Positions 19,883 through 31,456 of a DNA stretch of 64,000 nt are shown in pieces. This DNA is from Copromyces sp. CBS 386.78. Its lineage: Eukaryota > Ascomycota > Sordariomycetes > Sordariales > Sordariaceae. Within the stretch, counting starts at the first letter, position 1; each line of letters opens with the position of its first letter. The position numbers were made by a program, and so were the translations under genes. The notes beneath the pieces were generated by a model. It was not told the origin of the DNA. It saw only the letters and a program-made list of their open reading frames with translations, and searched no databases. The DNA is taken from assembly GCA_030685235.1 (NCBI GenBank), contig MU839235.1, positions 34,688 to 98,687 of the forward strand, read 5' to 3'.

Positions 19883-22800
19883 TAAAACGGACAAGGGGCA
19901 ACGGGGTAACGAGTTGGTACGGTTGATGCGAGGTGCCGACGGTATTATGTCTTGGATCTATGGGTAACATGGGCTGTATCCGACGTCGAGGTTGTCGATG
20001 TTGTGCTTTCGTCTTTTTTCGGTAGTGTGGCTTGAGTGGTGTGGTATGGGTTGCTGGTGGTGTGGCTGCTCCTCTCTCTTGACCTCCTGGGATCTGCCGC
20101 TGACAGACAGCCTGACGACCTGCCCGACGGCTGGCTTGGTATGGTACGATGTCGATTACCGTTTAAGAAAGAGGCAGCCAGGGTGGTAGGACGATGGAGT
20201 GCTTTGGAGCAGAGGTCTGGCAGCAATGGCACAGCCACCAACCCGTTCTGGATATTGGGGAGCAGGGAGGGCTTGGCAGGGCTCCAATAGAGTGCGTGAT
20301 AGATGGGGGGGTGCTTGCGTTTTGGGGTGCTGTTTGGGTGTGTCGATCGCCAAAACAGGCAAGGCAAGTCGGAAACAAAACAAGAGATTGGTAGAAGGGA
20401 AGTGGGTGGTGGAGGTCCGCTAGCCGCTGGGGTAATGCTTATAGCGTTGGGGACAGCAACCAACCAAGACAACAGTCCCTCTTTCGACTGGGAATGGGTA
20501 CACCCAAAACGCCTTTGAAGGTAGAGATGGAAGAGGTGTGTGTGGTTATGGCGTTGGTTTACCTGTCTTTCGGGATGATAGATTGGCCACCGGAAGAGCG
20601 AAGAAGCAGCGAAGGACACCAATGTACCGGATGTGTGTGACACTACACGCAGAAGGGGAGCTCCATCTGAAGGACTGAAAGTAGAAAGGGCAACAGGCTT
20701 GACGGAGACTGGGTCGGGTCAAGACCGGTGGGTGCCGGTGCTCTACCTTTCTGCCGGTTTGGTGAGAAATGGAGAAGAAAACCCCGAAGGAGCGGTATAT
20801 ACAAGAGCCCCGTCCGACCAGTTTGATTCGCAAGTCGTGCAAGCCTAGTTCCATTTTTTTCCCTCTACCTTTTTCCTCGCGCCGCTACGTACATTTGACA
20901 AGAGGGAGAAAAAAAGTTCAGTCGAGTTCAAGAACCCTCATTGTGATACCGGGTGCCTGGATGGGCATTGTGACCCCGGAGCTTTTCAGGAGCATTTGCT
21001 CCGGCAATGTCTGAGTGGTTGAGCGAGGTGGGTGCCAAGGCATATGTAGTTCGAGGATTTTAAAAAGTACATAGCAAAAGGCCGCCCGCGCCGAACCGCC
21101 CAAATAGAAAGCAGCGACAGCAGGGTGCTGTAAACTACGTAGGGATTGCGGGACTGGCCGAGGAACCTACGAAACACAACCCAGCCAGCCTCTAGCAAGC
21201 TTGGAAGTTGCTGCTCATTCTTTTGCGAATATGTAGGAGGACCAAAACGGGCAGCGCTCGACGTTTTGAATGCAGTGACAAACGGGACCGCGAGCATGTG
21301 GCAAAGCCCGGGTCCCCACTGCACCCACTGCACCCACTGGGCCCTGGGCTGTGCCCACTGCCCCAGTCGGAACTTCCGCTTCCTTGCTTGCCCTTGTGGC
21401 ACTGCAAGGGCAATTGCTACGCTACGACGGCGGCAACCCAGGAATGACATGGAAGCAGCGGGACCCCTCGTGACACCCCTCGGTCCTGCCACCATAGAGG
21501 TATGCATCACGACAATGTCAACCAAATCTTTCTTGAGCTGGTGAACTTCCACTTGGCACACTATACCTATCGTGACTTCTTGCGCAGACTCGCGTTCGGT
21601 TCGGTGCTGTGCAATTGAGTGGTGTTACTGGCTGTATCAAGATATCGGATGAACCTCCGGTCATTGCTGCCAATGTAGCTGGGTTCTACGTAGAGGCCAA
21701 GTTCCAAACTTCAGTTCCAGATCGATCGTCTTTTATCGGTCCTTGAACCATGCACCGGCATCAGCTGGGACTGCCAAGTCAAGCCGGGCGAATTCGAAAT
21801 CTCGCAGGCAAGACCGCAAAGGTTCTCTCAAAGATGGACGATGACGATCAGGGACGGAAAGCAGTACCGAAATCCAATAAAAATAACCGCGAACCACGGC
21901 AACGAACCCGAGTTGGCCATGGGCAAAGATGGAGAAACAGACAACTTAAATACCACCCGTCATCCGCTCGACAATCGGTCGATCAACATTGCCTCAAACC
22001 CCGCCCACCGCAAGGAAATCGATATGCTTGGAAATGCGAATGGTCCCCGTTGCTATCAACCCATTTCAGATTCACAGAAAGTACAGAATGTCATTCGTGC
22101 ATCCGCATAAAATCTCAGGGTCCTGCACGGGGCCCGTGACCCCACAAGCGGGAAAGACGGGAAAGACCCGGACAGCCTTGTCAATTGGAAATTGGCTCAC
22201 TTGGCTGTGACAGCCAAGCGGGCTGCTGCTTCTGGGCATGAAGCCTTTGTTCGATTATCAATTCGTGGCCGACTTTTTTTTTTTTTTTTATACCACTCTG
22301 GATCTTCCTTGTCATGTGTGTGACATGTGGCCATAATATTGTTTATCGATGTCATTCCTTTGCCTGTCGTTAGTGTTTCACGCGGAACGTAACCTTACCC
22401 TCCCGTCTCGCTGGTGAAGGTGGTTTGGGTAAGATCGATACTATGGGATTTTTGGTAAGTACGAAATCGTAAAATACGGAACGTAATCTATGTAATGTCT
22501 GAATGTCAAGGCGTATTGGACGTATCAATGGGTCATTCAAGAACCCTTGCAGAAACCATCAACCTTTCCTCTCGACTTTTTGACAGCATCACACACTCCA
22601 TGAATACGTCCAATCCCACATGGTCCTCCTTCGGTAGTCCCCAACGGGCCGAACCCGCAACCGCGAGGAACAACTTCCCAATCGAAAAAACTGCGATTGG
22701 AACAGAGCATGGCCGTCCAGATCTTTTGATCGTCAAAGGATGATTTCGACACGGTTAGGCCTCACCGCGGCCATATGAAAACCTGAAGAATGTCTTCATC

Positions 22801-24521
22801 TCCAGCTAATCCAAGAACAGCGAACCTCGTTGACGATCTCACGGCCCAAGCCGCCACAACGGCAATATCATGACGTCTCAAAACACAGAATACCTTATCC
22901 ACTTGTTGGCGCTTCTGGGCAGCCACGCTACCGACGTTCTGGCACGTCTAGGCCCTCATGCAGGGTACGAATACGGCATGTGGACGGGCGGGCGGTAAAG
23001 AAGACCACGCTTTGTGGGTGGCACGGCTTTTGCGGCTCAAGTTGGGTTTGACAACACTTTGTCCACAACGTCGAAATGATCACGAGAGCATTCACCATCA
23101 CCGAATCATAACACCGCCAGACGCATGCATGCACCAGACAATAGTTTACTTGGCTCGAGTGGGTCGATGTAGTGTTATCACCGCGCGAGCTAACACTAGG
23201 TGTTGCTATCGATTTAGCCATACCTCTACTAATGGCGGGGTTGGGGTTACCATGTCTGTCGCTGTCCTCCCGTCCCTCCTACAACGTCCAAAGTTGGTGT
23301 TGCTTGCGAGGATACCATGTGGGTGTGGTGCCCGCAAGCGTATATGGTATATACGGTATTATACCAACCAGTACCGTTATGACGACCATCTAGACCACTT
23401 CAACTTGGAGCTAGCTCATGCCGTTTCTCTACTCGCTTGGGACGACGACTGGACGTTGACTTTAGCTTTGTCTCGGGAACTTCCGGATGGATGAGGCTTT
23501 TGCCGCTACCATCGATCAATATTGACATATGGAAATTCTCGTCTTTTCATCTCTCCGTCATCAACCATCCAAGTTCGGCCCTCAGCCGGCGAATCTGCGG
23601 AGACATGTCGGTATTTCTTCATTCCGGGACGGAACTATCGAAAAGAACGGAACTCTTCCGGGTACCTACGCACCCAGATACGCAGTACAGTAGACGGCGC
23701 ACGGAAGAGAAGATGGTCAAGTCCCGGGCCGATGGACAGTCAGACATTGTCCTATCGGATTTTGAGAAAGCATGCCAGACAGACGTCTGAAATTTCATAT
23801 ACGAGCTCCCATGGCAATCCGGATGCGACTATTTGCCACTGTTTACAAAAGTTCCGGACCTTGGCAAAAGATCTTTTTACATCGGTGTGATTTGACGAGC
23901 TAAACCGAAGCTACCGAAGCTACCGGAATGCTTTGTGTCAAAGATGGATATTATCGACATCTTGATTCCTCCATGGAGGTCTGATGTGAGGATCATGAAG
24001 CTCATTACCCGTCCTTCCGTGGCGAGAAAGTTCCTGCTTGTTTTCTCGTCGTCGTTGGACATTTTCCCGTCTGTTCATCGTCATGGTTTTCGCGTGGGAT
24101 CGTGGTACCGTAGTTGTTTTTGGACATGACGAGCCACAGGGAATGACCATGATGCCTTTGCTAATGGTTACCTATTTGACCGGCACGCATGATGGTTTTA
24201 TTGATCCGGCTCGGCCAACGTCTTTCGTTGTGTTTCGGCTGAACAAGGTTATCGTCGTCAAGATGAATGATGAAAGACTGATGAAGATGGCGAGATCTTA
24301 CTGTTCGGACGGCGTTCATCCCTACAACAAGTTAAAATGGTCGGGGGACTAGCTCCGATCCAACCAATCCCGTCCGCTCCATCCCATCCGATTCCGGGAC
24401 CGATCCGTTTCCGCATTGACGCAATCCCGGGCCGATCTCCGACATCATTGCCGTAGTGTAAAACGGCCATGACCTAATAACCTCCAAATCCCATTTCTTT
24501 GGGCGAAATAGCTGCTTTACA
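19883..24521. other. 4.6-kb interval without a convincing gene
   Basis: Many frames are open, but none has a good start, domain, splice signals or sustained coding-like codon use. Visible items are a short Pro/Cys-like tandem at 21316-21362, a tRNA-like A/B-box pair at 21008-21057, and a poly-T run near 22273-22289. Base composition is ordinary and shows no RIP. It could hold noncoding transcripts, long UTRs or lost genes. Confidence 0.4.
21316..21362. repeat. short CCACTGCAC tandem repeat
   Basis: CCCACTGCA-type units recur about three times in direct tandem, followed by a diverged GCCCACTGCCCC copy. Seen directly; no function is apparent. Confidence 0.6.
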
Positions 24522-24833
24522 TCAAAGTTTCCCAGCAGACAGACCAGGAAATTCAACCCAACTAGCATTACAAACTAAAACACTACAGTACAACACATCA
24601 TACTCTTCCATCCCCCGCTCGCGGGCTAGATTCTCGGCAGTCTTCCAGGCCGATCGGTACCGACGAATCGCAACGGCTTTGCATCCGATTGAGTTCTTGC
24701 AGTAACCCGAGGTAACGCCGGTGAGGAGGTGGTTGGATCCTCTCTGTCCATCCTCACACTCGCTTCGGCGCCTACGGGGCCTTGGCGCTGTGAGACTTTG
24801 TCTGTGTATGCTCGTGTAGGTACACGCCGACAT
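24522..24833 (-). CDS. possible small basic protein, hypothetical
   Basis: An uninterrupted 103-residue frame from ATG 24833. The middle part (SGYCKNSIGCKAVAIRRYRS, then AWKTAENLARERGMEEYDV) uses codons typical of this genome, which is why I list it. The N-terminus contains RPRRRRSECED. There is no recognised domain, signal peptide or membrane segment. It could be a gene, a terminal exon of an unseen gene, or chance. Confidence 0.25.
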   Translation of the reverse strand: MSACTYTSIHRQSLTAPRPRRRRSECEDGQRGSNHLLTGVTSGYCKNSIGCKAVAIRRYRSAWKTAENLARERGMEEYDVLYCSVLVCNASWVEFPGLSAGKL

Positions 24834-25218
24834 GATCAATGATAGTGAAAGTTTACGTGCCCTTGGATTGCATTGTTTAGACGGTCTTCAGAAGAACTAA
24901 CAGCTAGTACACGGCAGGTCATTGGAGTTGGACCTCGAGATTTCATATTTTTCTTTGACTATGTTTTTCTTATCTATATGCGCTTCGCCAGCCAAGTAAC
25001 TATCTCCTCCATTCTTTCTTGGAACTAGTCTTTTGCACTTATGTGTCTCCTGCCGTCTATGTTTCTTCTTTCTCCAGATGGTCAAACGCCATTACCATGG
25101 AAAGCAAACGCTCATTCGAACATTTGACTGCCCCCCTTTATCGTCCTTTGCTAACCGGGCAATTTTCGCTGGTGTCAATGTCTTCCTCGACCAAACCCCG
25201 ACCCTCCTTTCATATCCT
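24834..25218. other. intergenic, nothing recognised
   Basis: About 385 bp with mixed composition. The 3' UTR of the Pro/His-rich gene probably lies at its right edge. No gene or RNA was seen. Confidence 0.3.
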
Positions 25219-25644
25219 TCAAATGCTCATCTTCTCGCGCCAAATACCACGAAGCTCTTCAGAGATGATGGCTTCCGACCAGGAACCGGCACGCTCACGG
25301 GTGCTGGTTTTCTCAGTGTGTTCGCCCTGCTCGTTCTCGTTCGCGTCGCCAGGTTGTTGCTCATGGGTCTCGACGGCTTCAACCATCTCCATGCTGTCAA
25401 GTGGAAGGGAGTAGGTACGAGCTCTGATTCCATCTGCAGTGACGATACTACCAGTCTCGGTTGTCTTGGAGTCGTCCGGGGACGCTTCACCGTCGACCGT
25501 CGTGCCGCACTCACCCGCCATGCTCTCAAAGGCGCTGTCCATCGGAGAATCGACATAACCACTGTCATCACCACAGCCACAGGATCCTAATCCCCATCCC
25601 TCCCCCTGTTCAAATCCACCTTCGCCTCCATAACCCAAACCCGG
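25219..25644 (-). pseudogene. out-of-frame C-terminal continuation of the Pro/His-rich protein
   Basis: Beyond the 16-bp duplication the minus strand stays open in the +1-shifted frame for about 140 codons. It reads as plausible protein: GYVDSPMDSAFESMAGECG, then RTYSLPLDSMEMVEAVE and ISEELRGIWREKMSI before the stop. Composition (Ser, Glu, Asp, Thr) resembles a disordered fungal C-terminus. It has no start of its own, so it is best read as the original end of the upstream gene, now out of frame, or reached by an unrecognised splice. Confidence 0.55.
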
Positions 25645-26710
25645 TCCGGGCCAGCACATGTCCGGGCCAGCACATGTCCTCCTGGCGGGGTTGGGAAGAG
25701 CACCGTCCCCCAAGTTGCCAACCACTAACACCCAAACCCCTCAACTCCCTCACCACGCTCACCATTTCCTCCACCTTGCCCCTCTTGATTTTACGGAGTT
25801 GCTTCGCGCCGTGACGGTGGAAGTTGTACTTGCCGTGGCGCCAGATCTCGACTTCATGGGCGGCGTCGAGACTGTTGAGTTGGTCTTGGATGTTTTGGAG
25901 GCGATGGGTCAAATTGGTGATTCTGGGATCTTGGGTGAGGGCAGGCAGGAAGTGTTGGGGTGTGAACGGTTTGGGATGGATTTGAAAGGGGGAATAGGGG
26001 GAAGCTGGATGGAAATGGGGTGGACTGATGCGTGGATCAGAGGGGTGGGTAGGGGGGAAAGGAGCAAAGAGGTGAGGGGGATGGGGAGGGGGGGTGGAGA
26101 ATTGTTGGTGGTGATGGGGATGAGCGAAGTGATAGGGGTGCGGATGGTACGGTGAAGGGGAGCTGTGATGATGAGAGGGAGTAGCAGGTTGGTAGTGAGG
26201 AACAGTGTAGTACTGCTGTTGTTGGTATTGCTGAACAGGAGGCTGCACGTAAAGAGGAGGGCCGAAAGCTGGGTGGTAAGGAGTCCAGCCCCAAGGCGAG
26301 AGGCCATCGTAGTACGGCTGCTGATATTCAGGGGTGTATTGCTCATGGTACTCGTGGTCGTGATCACGGCATTCTCGAAGCTCGCCAGGGGTGTTAGTAT
26401 CGCCCTCAAAGCCTTGGTCGTACTGTTGGCCTAGATGGCCGACTCTCTCTTCCCGAGCACGGTACTCGTCAATAGCTTGGTTGAGCCTTGCCGTCAGGTT
26501 GGGAGTTGAAGGGCGACGTTCGCTGTCGGATGCTTCTGGGGTGTAGTTTGGAATGTAGGCCATGACGATTCTGGAAGCGCCGCTGTCATGCTTGTCGTAG
26601 GCATCGTTGTCTACACTGCCAGGTTCCTGTTCGGATGCTTCTTTGGCAGTGTCCCTGGCCTTGGGAGGCTCTTCTGGGCCCCTTTGTGGCTCCTCCACGG
26701 TTACCGACAT
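25610..26710 (-). CDS. Pro/His/Gln-rich hypothetical protein, frame broken at its 3' end
   Basis: From ATG 26710 the frame reads 366 residues to a stop at 25610. The N-terminal third is acidic and charged. The centre (about 120-260) is strongly enriched in Pro, His, Tyr and Gln, for example YVQPPVQQYQQQQYYTVPHY. Then comes a more conserved-looking block, LTHRLQNIQDQLNSLDAAHE then VEIWRHGKYNFHRHGAKQLR. No domain is recognised. A 5' UTR intron fits at 26717-26789. The last 15 or so residues as read (ending WRRRWI) look non-native: a perfect 16-bp tandem duplication at 25645-25676 shifts the frame, and the protein-like reading continues in another frame to 25219. With one repeat unit the ORF would be 491 residues. 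An intron covering the region is the alternative. Confidence 0.7.
   Translation of the reverse strand: MSVTVEEPQRGPEEPPKARDTAKEASEQEPGSVDNDAYDKHDSGASRIVMAYIPNYTPEASDSERRPSTPNLTARLNQAIDEYRAREERVGHLGQQYDQGFEGDTNTPGELRECRDHDHEYHEQYTPEYQQPYYDGLSPWGWTPYHPAFGPPLYVQPPVQQYQQQQYYTVPHYQPATPSHHHSSPSPYHPHPYHFAHPHHHQQFSTPPPHPPHLFAPFPPTHPSDPRISPPHFHPASPYSPFQIHPKPFTPQHFLPALTQDPRITNLTHRLQNIQDQLNSLDAAHEVEIWRHGKYNFHRHGAKQLRKIKRGKVEEMVSVVRELRGLGVSGWQLGGRCSSQPRQEDMCWPGHVLARTGFGLWRRRWI
25645..25676. repeat. perfect 16-bp tandem duplication
   Basis: The unit TCCGGGCCAGCACATG occurs twice head to tail (25645-25660 and 25661-25676). Sixteen is not a multiple of three, so the second copy changes the reading frame of the minus-strand gene. 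Confidence 0.95.
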
Positions 26711-26716
26711 GGCTTC

Positions 26717-26789
26717 CTGTACGTTTAGCCTTGGGTTTGCTTGACCTCTTTCAAGCAGGTGTCTTCTCTTTTGCTGTGAAAAGAAGTAC
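26717..26789 (-). other. probable 5' UTR intron of the Pro/His-rich gene
   Basis: Donor AGCAG|GTACTT, branch GGCTAAAC and acceptor GTACAG span 73 nt and end six bases before the ATG at 26710. Confidence 0.55.
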
Positions 26790-27733
26790 CTGCTGGTCCT
26801 TGATTCGCTGGAAAAGTATGGGGAGGCGAAACAACTTATACCTCTCAGTGCAGCCAAAAAGGCCGAGCAACCAAGGACCGGCTACCGCTGTCTGAATCAC
26901 GCCGAATACTATTGTTCGGCAGGCTAGCATGATGCACTTGGCTCAATGACCTATTGTCCGTTATTCCATCTATTCATGCCAGCCAGCGCCGAACCTTGAG
27001 GCTGGGGCTCGTCAGGTTATTCATGGGCCCATGGGTAGACGGTCGTGGACACAAAGTGTCAGCCACACGGGCAGGTCAGGCGGAAAACGTTGCCATCGGA
27101 ATAGCCTGGGATTGCTTCCCGTGTGATTCCCGGTCCAACGAGCCGATAGTGATGGCTCATAGCAGGGTTTGTCGGCCGTGTTACTGCGCCATGGTTGTTT
27201 GCCAGACACCGTTCTTCGGATCCGAAGGCTGCTGGGCTGACTCCGGGCACGACAAGGTGTTTGACCAAAGTTGGGGTCCATGGGATGGAAGAGAAGCGTT
27301 TGCTAGGTGGCTGTTAGGAGCATGGTCAGGAGACGGATCAGATGAATTGTTGAGTAGGTAGGAGCAGGTTCTGGATCTTGATAACAGAAAGTGGGAGTGA
27401 TTTAAGCAATGATTAATGAATATGACAAACACCTACGCGAGGCTGGAGAGTGACTACCAACTGTAAATGACGTGTTATTCGATTGTGTATCTTCTTTCCC
27501 TTGGTCTGTATCAACTCTTACACCACGAATAGGTAGGCCTCTTCACCGACTGTTCAGCTATTGCGACCAAGTTCTCCCTCCGTTCCAGCCTCGTTGGGAT
27601 ACGGTGTGTTCTTTGCTGCTATGTCGGAGAGTCGAGCTCGTAGGGTTGTCGGTTGCTCCCATCGGGTATGACGCTGTTTCGAGGGAACTTATGAGCCAGC
27701 TTCCTCGTGTTGCTATCCTTCAATACTGCCAAC
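26790..27733. promoter_or_regulatory. upstream region of the Pro/His-rich gene, 3' flank of SPC19
   Basis: About 0.95 kb of ordinary composition. It should contain the promoter of the leftward gene. No additional coding region is supported. Confidence 0.35.
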
Positions 27734-28288
27734 TCAAACAACCGGCCCACCGCCCTGCTGCTCCAACCTCATCCTCAACTCCCTCTCCTTCTGCGCCACC
27801 TCCATCTCCAGCCTCTCGACACTATACTTGAGCGCCTCCTTCCTCTGCCTAACGACTTTTGCTCTCAGCGCCGCCTCCCCATTGAGCTTCTTCCCGCCCT
27901 TCAAGTTCTTCTGTATACCTCCTGCACCGCCGCTCTTCTGTTCCCGGTTATAATTAGACAGTCGGCCACCGTTGAGTTCACACCTGGCCTTGAGCGTCTC
28001 CACCCTCCTTCCTTTCCGCTCCAGTTCCTTGTCGACTCGTTCTAGTAGCAGCTCGATAAACGGGCCGATCTCATGGCGCAAGGAAGCTTCGGCGGCTTGT
28101 AGAGTCGGCTGTGGGATCAGCTCGTAGTGCCGAACGGTCTTGAGGACGGAGGAGAGTCGAGGGAAGTCGGAGGTTGATGAGTCGAGGAGGGAGAGCGAGG
28201 AGGATAGGAGGTTGAGAGAGGAGTGGAGGGGTGGGAGAAGGGTAGCGAAGGAGGGAGGTGGTGGGTTATAATTGTAGTTGTAGTTCAT
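27734..28288 (-). CDS. SPC19: DASH complex subunit Spc19
   Basis: A single-exon ORF of 184 residues. The DASH (Dam1) complex rings microtubule plus ends and couples kinetochores to them during mitosis; Spc19 is a core subunit. Family signatures are LNLLSSSLSLLDSSTSDFPR (about 26-45), VLKTVRHYELIPQPTLQAAE and LRHEIGPFIELLLERVDKEL, followed by a charged coiled coil with ERLEMEVAQKERELRMRLEQ. An N-terminal NYNYNYN repeat precedes the domain. Length matches the family. The ATG at 28288 is the only in-frame start before the domain. The gene stands alone; RO10, another microtubule-motor factor, is 6 kb away but not linked by structure. Confidence 0.92.
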   Translation of the reverse strand: MNYNYNYNPPPPSFATLLPPLHSSLNLLSSSLSLLDSSTSDFPRLSSVLKTVRHYELIPQPTLQAAEASLRHEIGPFIELLLERVDKELERKGRRVETLKARCELNGGRLSNYNREQKSGGAGGIQKNLKGGKKLNGEAALRAKVVRQRKEALKYSVERLEMEVAQKERELRMRLEQQGGGPVV

Positions 28289-30452
28289 CTTGATGGTTTG
28301 TCGCGAAATAGACCTGGTCGGTTGAAGATGGCGTGGACGGGAGTCTGCCCCGGCTGTTTCGTCGCCTGGAGGCCGTGGCCTTGTGCTGTCGTGCTTTGTT
28401 TACTTTCGGCGCGATGCTCGCTGGTCTTTGGACTTGCAGGGAAATGTCTCGTGATGACGATAGTCTTCGTTTGTTCGGTTATGTGGGAGTCGGATATATG
28501 GCGATAGTCGTTGCCCAGTGTTGATCAAGAGGAGCGATCTGGGGAAGCGAGGCTGGAAAGATGAGGATGGTCAGTGAAAAGACGATTGACCTCGGCGCGT
28601 CATAACATCCTGCCCGCTAAGGAGCCTACCCGATCCCGCTGTGGGGGACACTGCAGCCGCTGAATGGTGGACCTTTTTGGTGGATCGTCCACTAACGGCT
28701 GCCTTGTGGGGCTGTTAGTGCCGCCGACCTTGACGCATCTGTCACCTTCATTGTCTTCAACTTTCCCCTTTCAACTTCGACTTTTGCTTGTTCCAACTTT
28801 GACCCAAAACCAACGTCCAGTCAAAGCCGCGAACTCTACTTCCCACAAGCTCCTTCTTCTCCTTGTCATTTATACCATTATGGACTGTGACTCTCTCTAA
28901 CCAGCGTAAAGAAGCTCTGGTCTTTGGCCCGACAAGCGTTGCGTCTTCTCCCCTTTGACAGCCAGCGCTGGAAGAAAAAAACAAAGTGAACGCTGTCGAC
29001 GATATTCAAGCTAGAAAATGACGATGGATGTTTGCCCTCGCGACGGGACCTCCTTCAAGTTTTTTCGCGTTTTATTCCGCCACAGCCAAGTTATCCTCCA
29101 ACCTCCCGTCCAGCTCCCACCACATCATGAACAAAACAATTATTACTAACCCGTTTCCCCGGACAGACCTTCTTTTTAGGAGCACGAAGAGAACGAGAAC
29201 GCGATGAACGAGAATCGTCGAGATCGAGGAAAGAGGTCGACAGGACAGGACAGGCCCGTACCAGTACTCGGATAATCCTACCTCTAGCCAGGCCCGGGTG
29301 ACGGGGAACTTAGGTACCTACACCTGGCCATCTCAAGACTTGTAGGGCCACCATCTTACATAACCCAGGCCGAATGCGAGACCGACATCACAACTGAAGG
29401 AGAGCGGGACCAGAACGGCAGCACGAAAAGGTGTCGACTGGCACGATGATGGCAAGGTATGATCAGGGCCAGTGGACAGTCGGTCGCGTAGCATACAAGA
29501 AGGTAAGTATGTGTTCGAGATGCGGTATCATGTCCGAGTAGCCTGGCTAAGCCTGCAGAAGAGACGGAAGGAGATTGTGGAAACTGGTAGTGGAATAATC
29601 CCGGTTGCTCGAGCGTGTGGGAGTTCCTTTTGGTGTCTTTTTACTGTTATGTCGGTGATATCAACCATTATTACACTCCTGTCAGGCACCGTCCAAACCA
29701 AGTACCCATCCATGTCCCTGTCAAAAAGATGTGATGGACAGGGACAAGGGTGAATGGTGATGATATCTAAGACCCTCGGTCTCCACACGTCGCTCCTGGG
29801 TAATTTCGATAATCTCGCATTTCTTTGCAGAGGCTGAGTAGCATTGGAAATTGGGAATTGAAAAGAGTGGGAGGCAGCCAACGAACCTTGCGTCGAGTTG
29901 TCATCGGAACAGTTATAGACAGTCATCATGATCAATCGGACTGGTTATATTCTCTAGTTCTACTTGCCATCCCCAAGCCCAAGTCTTGGAATCCTGCATA
30001 CTCCCATTGTTGTTGGATCCCTCTTGGGTTCACAATCCTCTCGCCGTCCATAAAGTTCGTAAAAGCCCCATTTTCATCTCCCCATCTTTTTCTGTTCCCT
30101 TCCAAACAGCGGGTGGTTCTCTGCCCCAGCTGCGAGAACCAAGACATACAAAGTTGATACAAGAAATTGTGAACATAAAAAAAAAAAAGACATTGCAAGA
30201 AAAAGAAAAAGAAAACCTCCATTTTCACCCGAGCCATTCACCATGCCACATCCAACAATCCTGTTTCTCCATTCGTTTCCAAACGAGCCACTGTTGCTGA
30301 TCATGTGTCTGTCGTGTTCCGAGTCCCGTGGAGAAAATACAAGTTCAACGTTAATGTGGGTATAAAACGCCGACTTAAAAGAAGAAAGAAAACATTTCGT
30401 GATTTACTGAATCATGTTTTCGAAAGAACAACATAAACTCCATTCACCCCCC
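28289..30452. other. 2.2-kb intergenic region between SPC19 and SHO1
   Basis: Ordinary base composition. The ORFs present start poorly and lack domains. The right end contains A-rich stretches (about 30178-30210) that may belong to the SHO1 3' UTR. No RNA gene was seen. Confidence 0.4.
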
Positions 30453-31456
30453 TCATAGCAAGATCAAGTAATTGCTCGGCGCAATACCCGTCTCTCCAGT
30501 CTCCTTCCTTGCTTGCCACCACCGCCCACTCACGTCGCTAATCTCCAACACCTCATGCTTCGAGAAACTAATCTCGTTGGCATCGTCCGGGTTGGCCTCG
30601 TAGCTGAATATCGCCTTGGCCCTATACGGGTATTCCGTCGGCGGGACGATCTCCCCTTCTGTCCCTTGGGGCTTGGGGATGTTGTTTGACGAGAAACCCT
30701 GGGGGATCTGCGACTGGCGAGCGGGGTTTTCGAGCCCGTTGAGCTGGGCTGTGTACATTTGCGGGGGCTGGAGGCCAGAGGCTGAGGTTTCAGGGCGCAT
30801 GTTGTAAGACCCATAAGCATTGGGTGAGGGGTGGTTCATGGTTTGGCGGCTCATGTGGTGGGCGGGGAGGGCGGATTCCTTGGTGAGAGCAAACGAGTCG
30901 ATGTAGGCGCGTGGAACGGCGGAGGGGGCGGAGCCAAAGTAGAATATCCAGATGATCTGGCACATGTTAGCAATTTGGTCGGGTAAGTGGTTAAAAGGAG
31001 CCGCATACCGTCACCATGGACAACAAAATGTATCCAGCCGCTGTCGCCTCCATGGACGCAACACCGCTGTAAATCAGGTTGTTAATCGACGACGTGGAGC
31101 CGACCAGGCCGACTGCCAGGTAACCAACGACAGCGACATGGTAGGTCTGAGCACTGTCGGAAGCGATGACGAAGAAGATGCCGAGGATGAGGAAGAAGTT
31201 GAAGACGAGGGTGAACCAGCAGTAGGTTGGCCATATAATGTTATCGCCTACGTCTTGGTCCCTATAGCCGAAGATGGATCCAAAGAGGATGATGATCCAT
31301 GCCAGCTGTGGTAAATGTTAGTTTTGAACGCGAAAGCACGACGCGCGCACCAGAACTCACAGTGGCAATAGAAGTAGTGGCCAAGGCAAATGGGTCGCCA
31401 ATAATGTTGCCCATGTCTATGCCTTTTCGGCGGTACGAGTTCCTGCTGTGTTCCAT
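30453..31456 (-). CDS. SHO1: high-osmolarity sensor protein SHO1
   Basis: Three exons (31361..31456, 31009..31305, 30453..30956) join in phase 0 to 298 residues. SHO1 is a plasma-membrane adaptor that recruits MAP2K/MAP3K components of the HOG pathway. The short cytosolic N-terminus ([20 protein letters not shown]) is diagnostic. Four hydrophobic helices follow (about 33-145): [33 protein letters not shown], a [13 protein letters not shown] segment and [19 protein letters not shown]. The C-terminal 58 residues are an SH3 domain with ALYDY-like AIFSYEA, GRWWQAR and GIAPSNYL. Introns have GTGAGT and GTATGC donors and CTAAC branch points. A frame open upstream of ATG 31456 is not needed and would extend the N-terminus beyond the family's usual length. 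A very long upstream gap suggests an extended 5' UTR. Confidence 0.95.

Noticed and set aside
21008..21057. tRNA-like A box (TGTCTGAGTGG) and B-box-like GTTCGAGG
   Set aside because: No acceptor stem, anticodon arm or T-run terminator forms; spacing is 41 nt. Probably chance or a very old tRNA fragment.
20986..21561. 191-codon minus-strand ORF
   Set aside because: No normal start; composition follows the underlying CCCACTG repeats; no domain.
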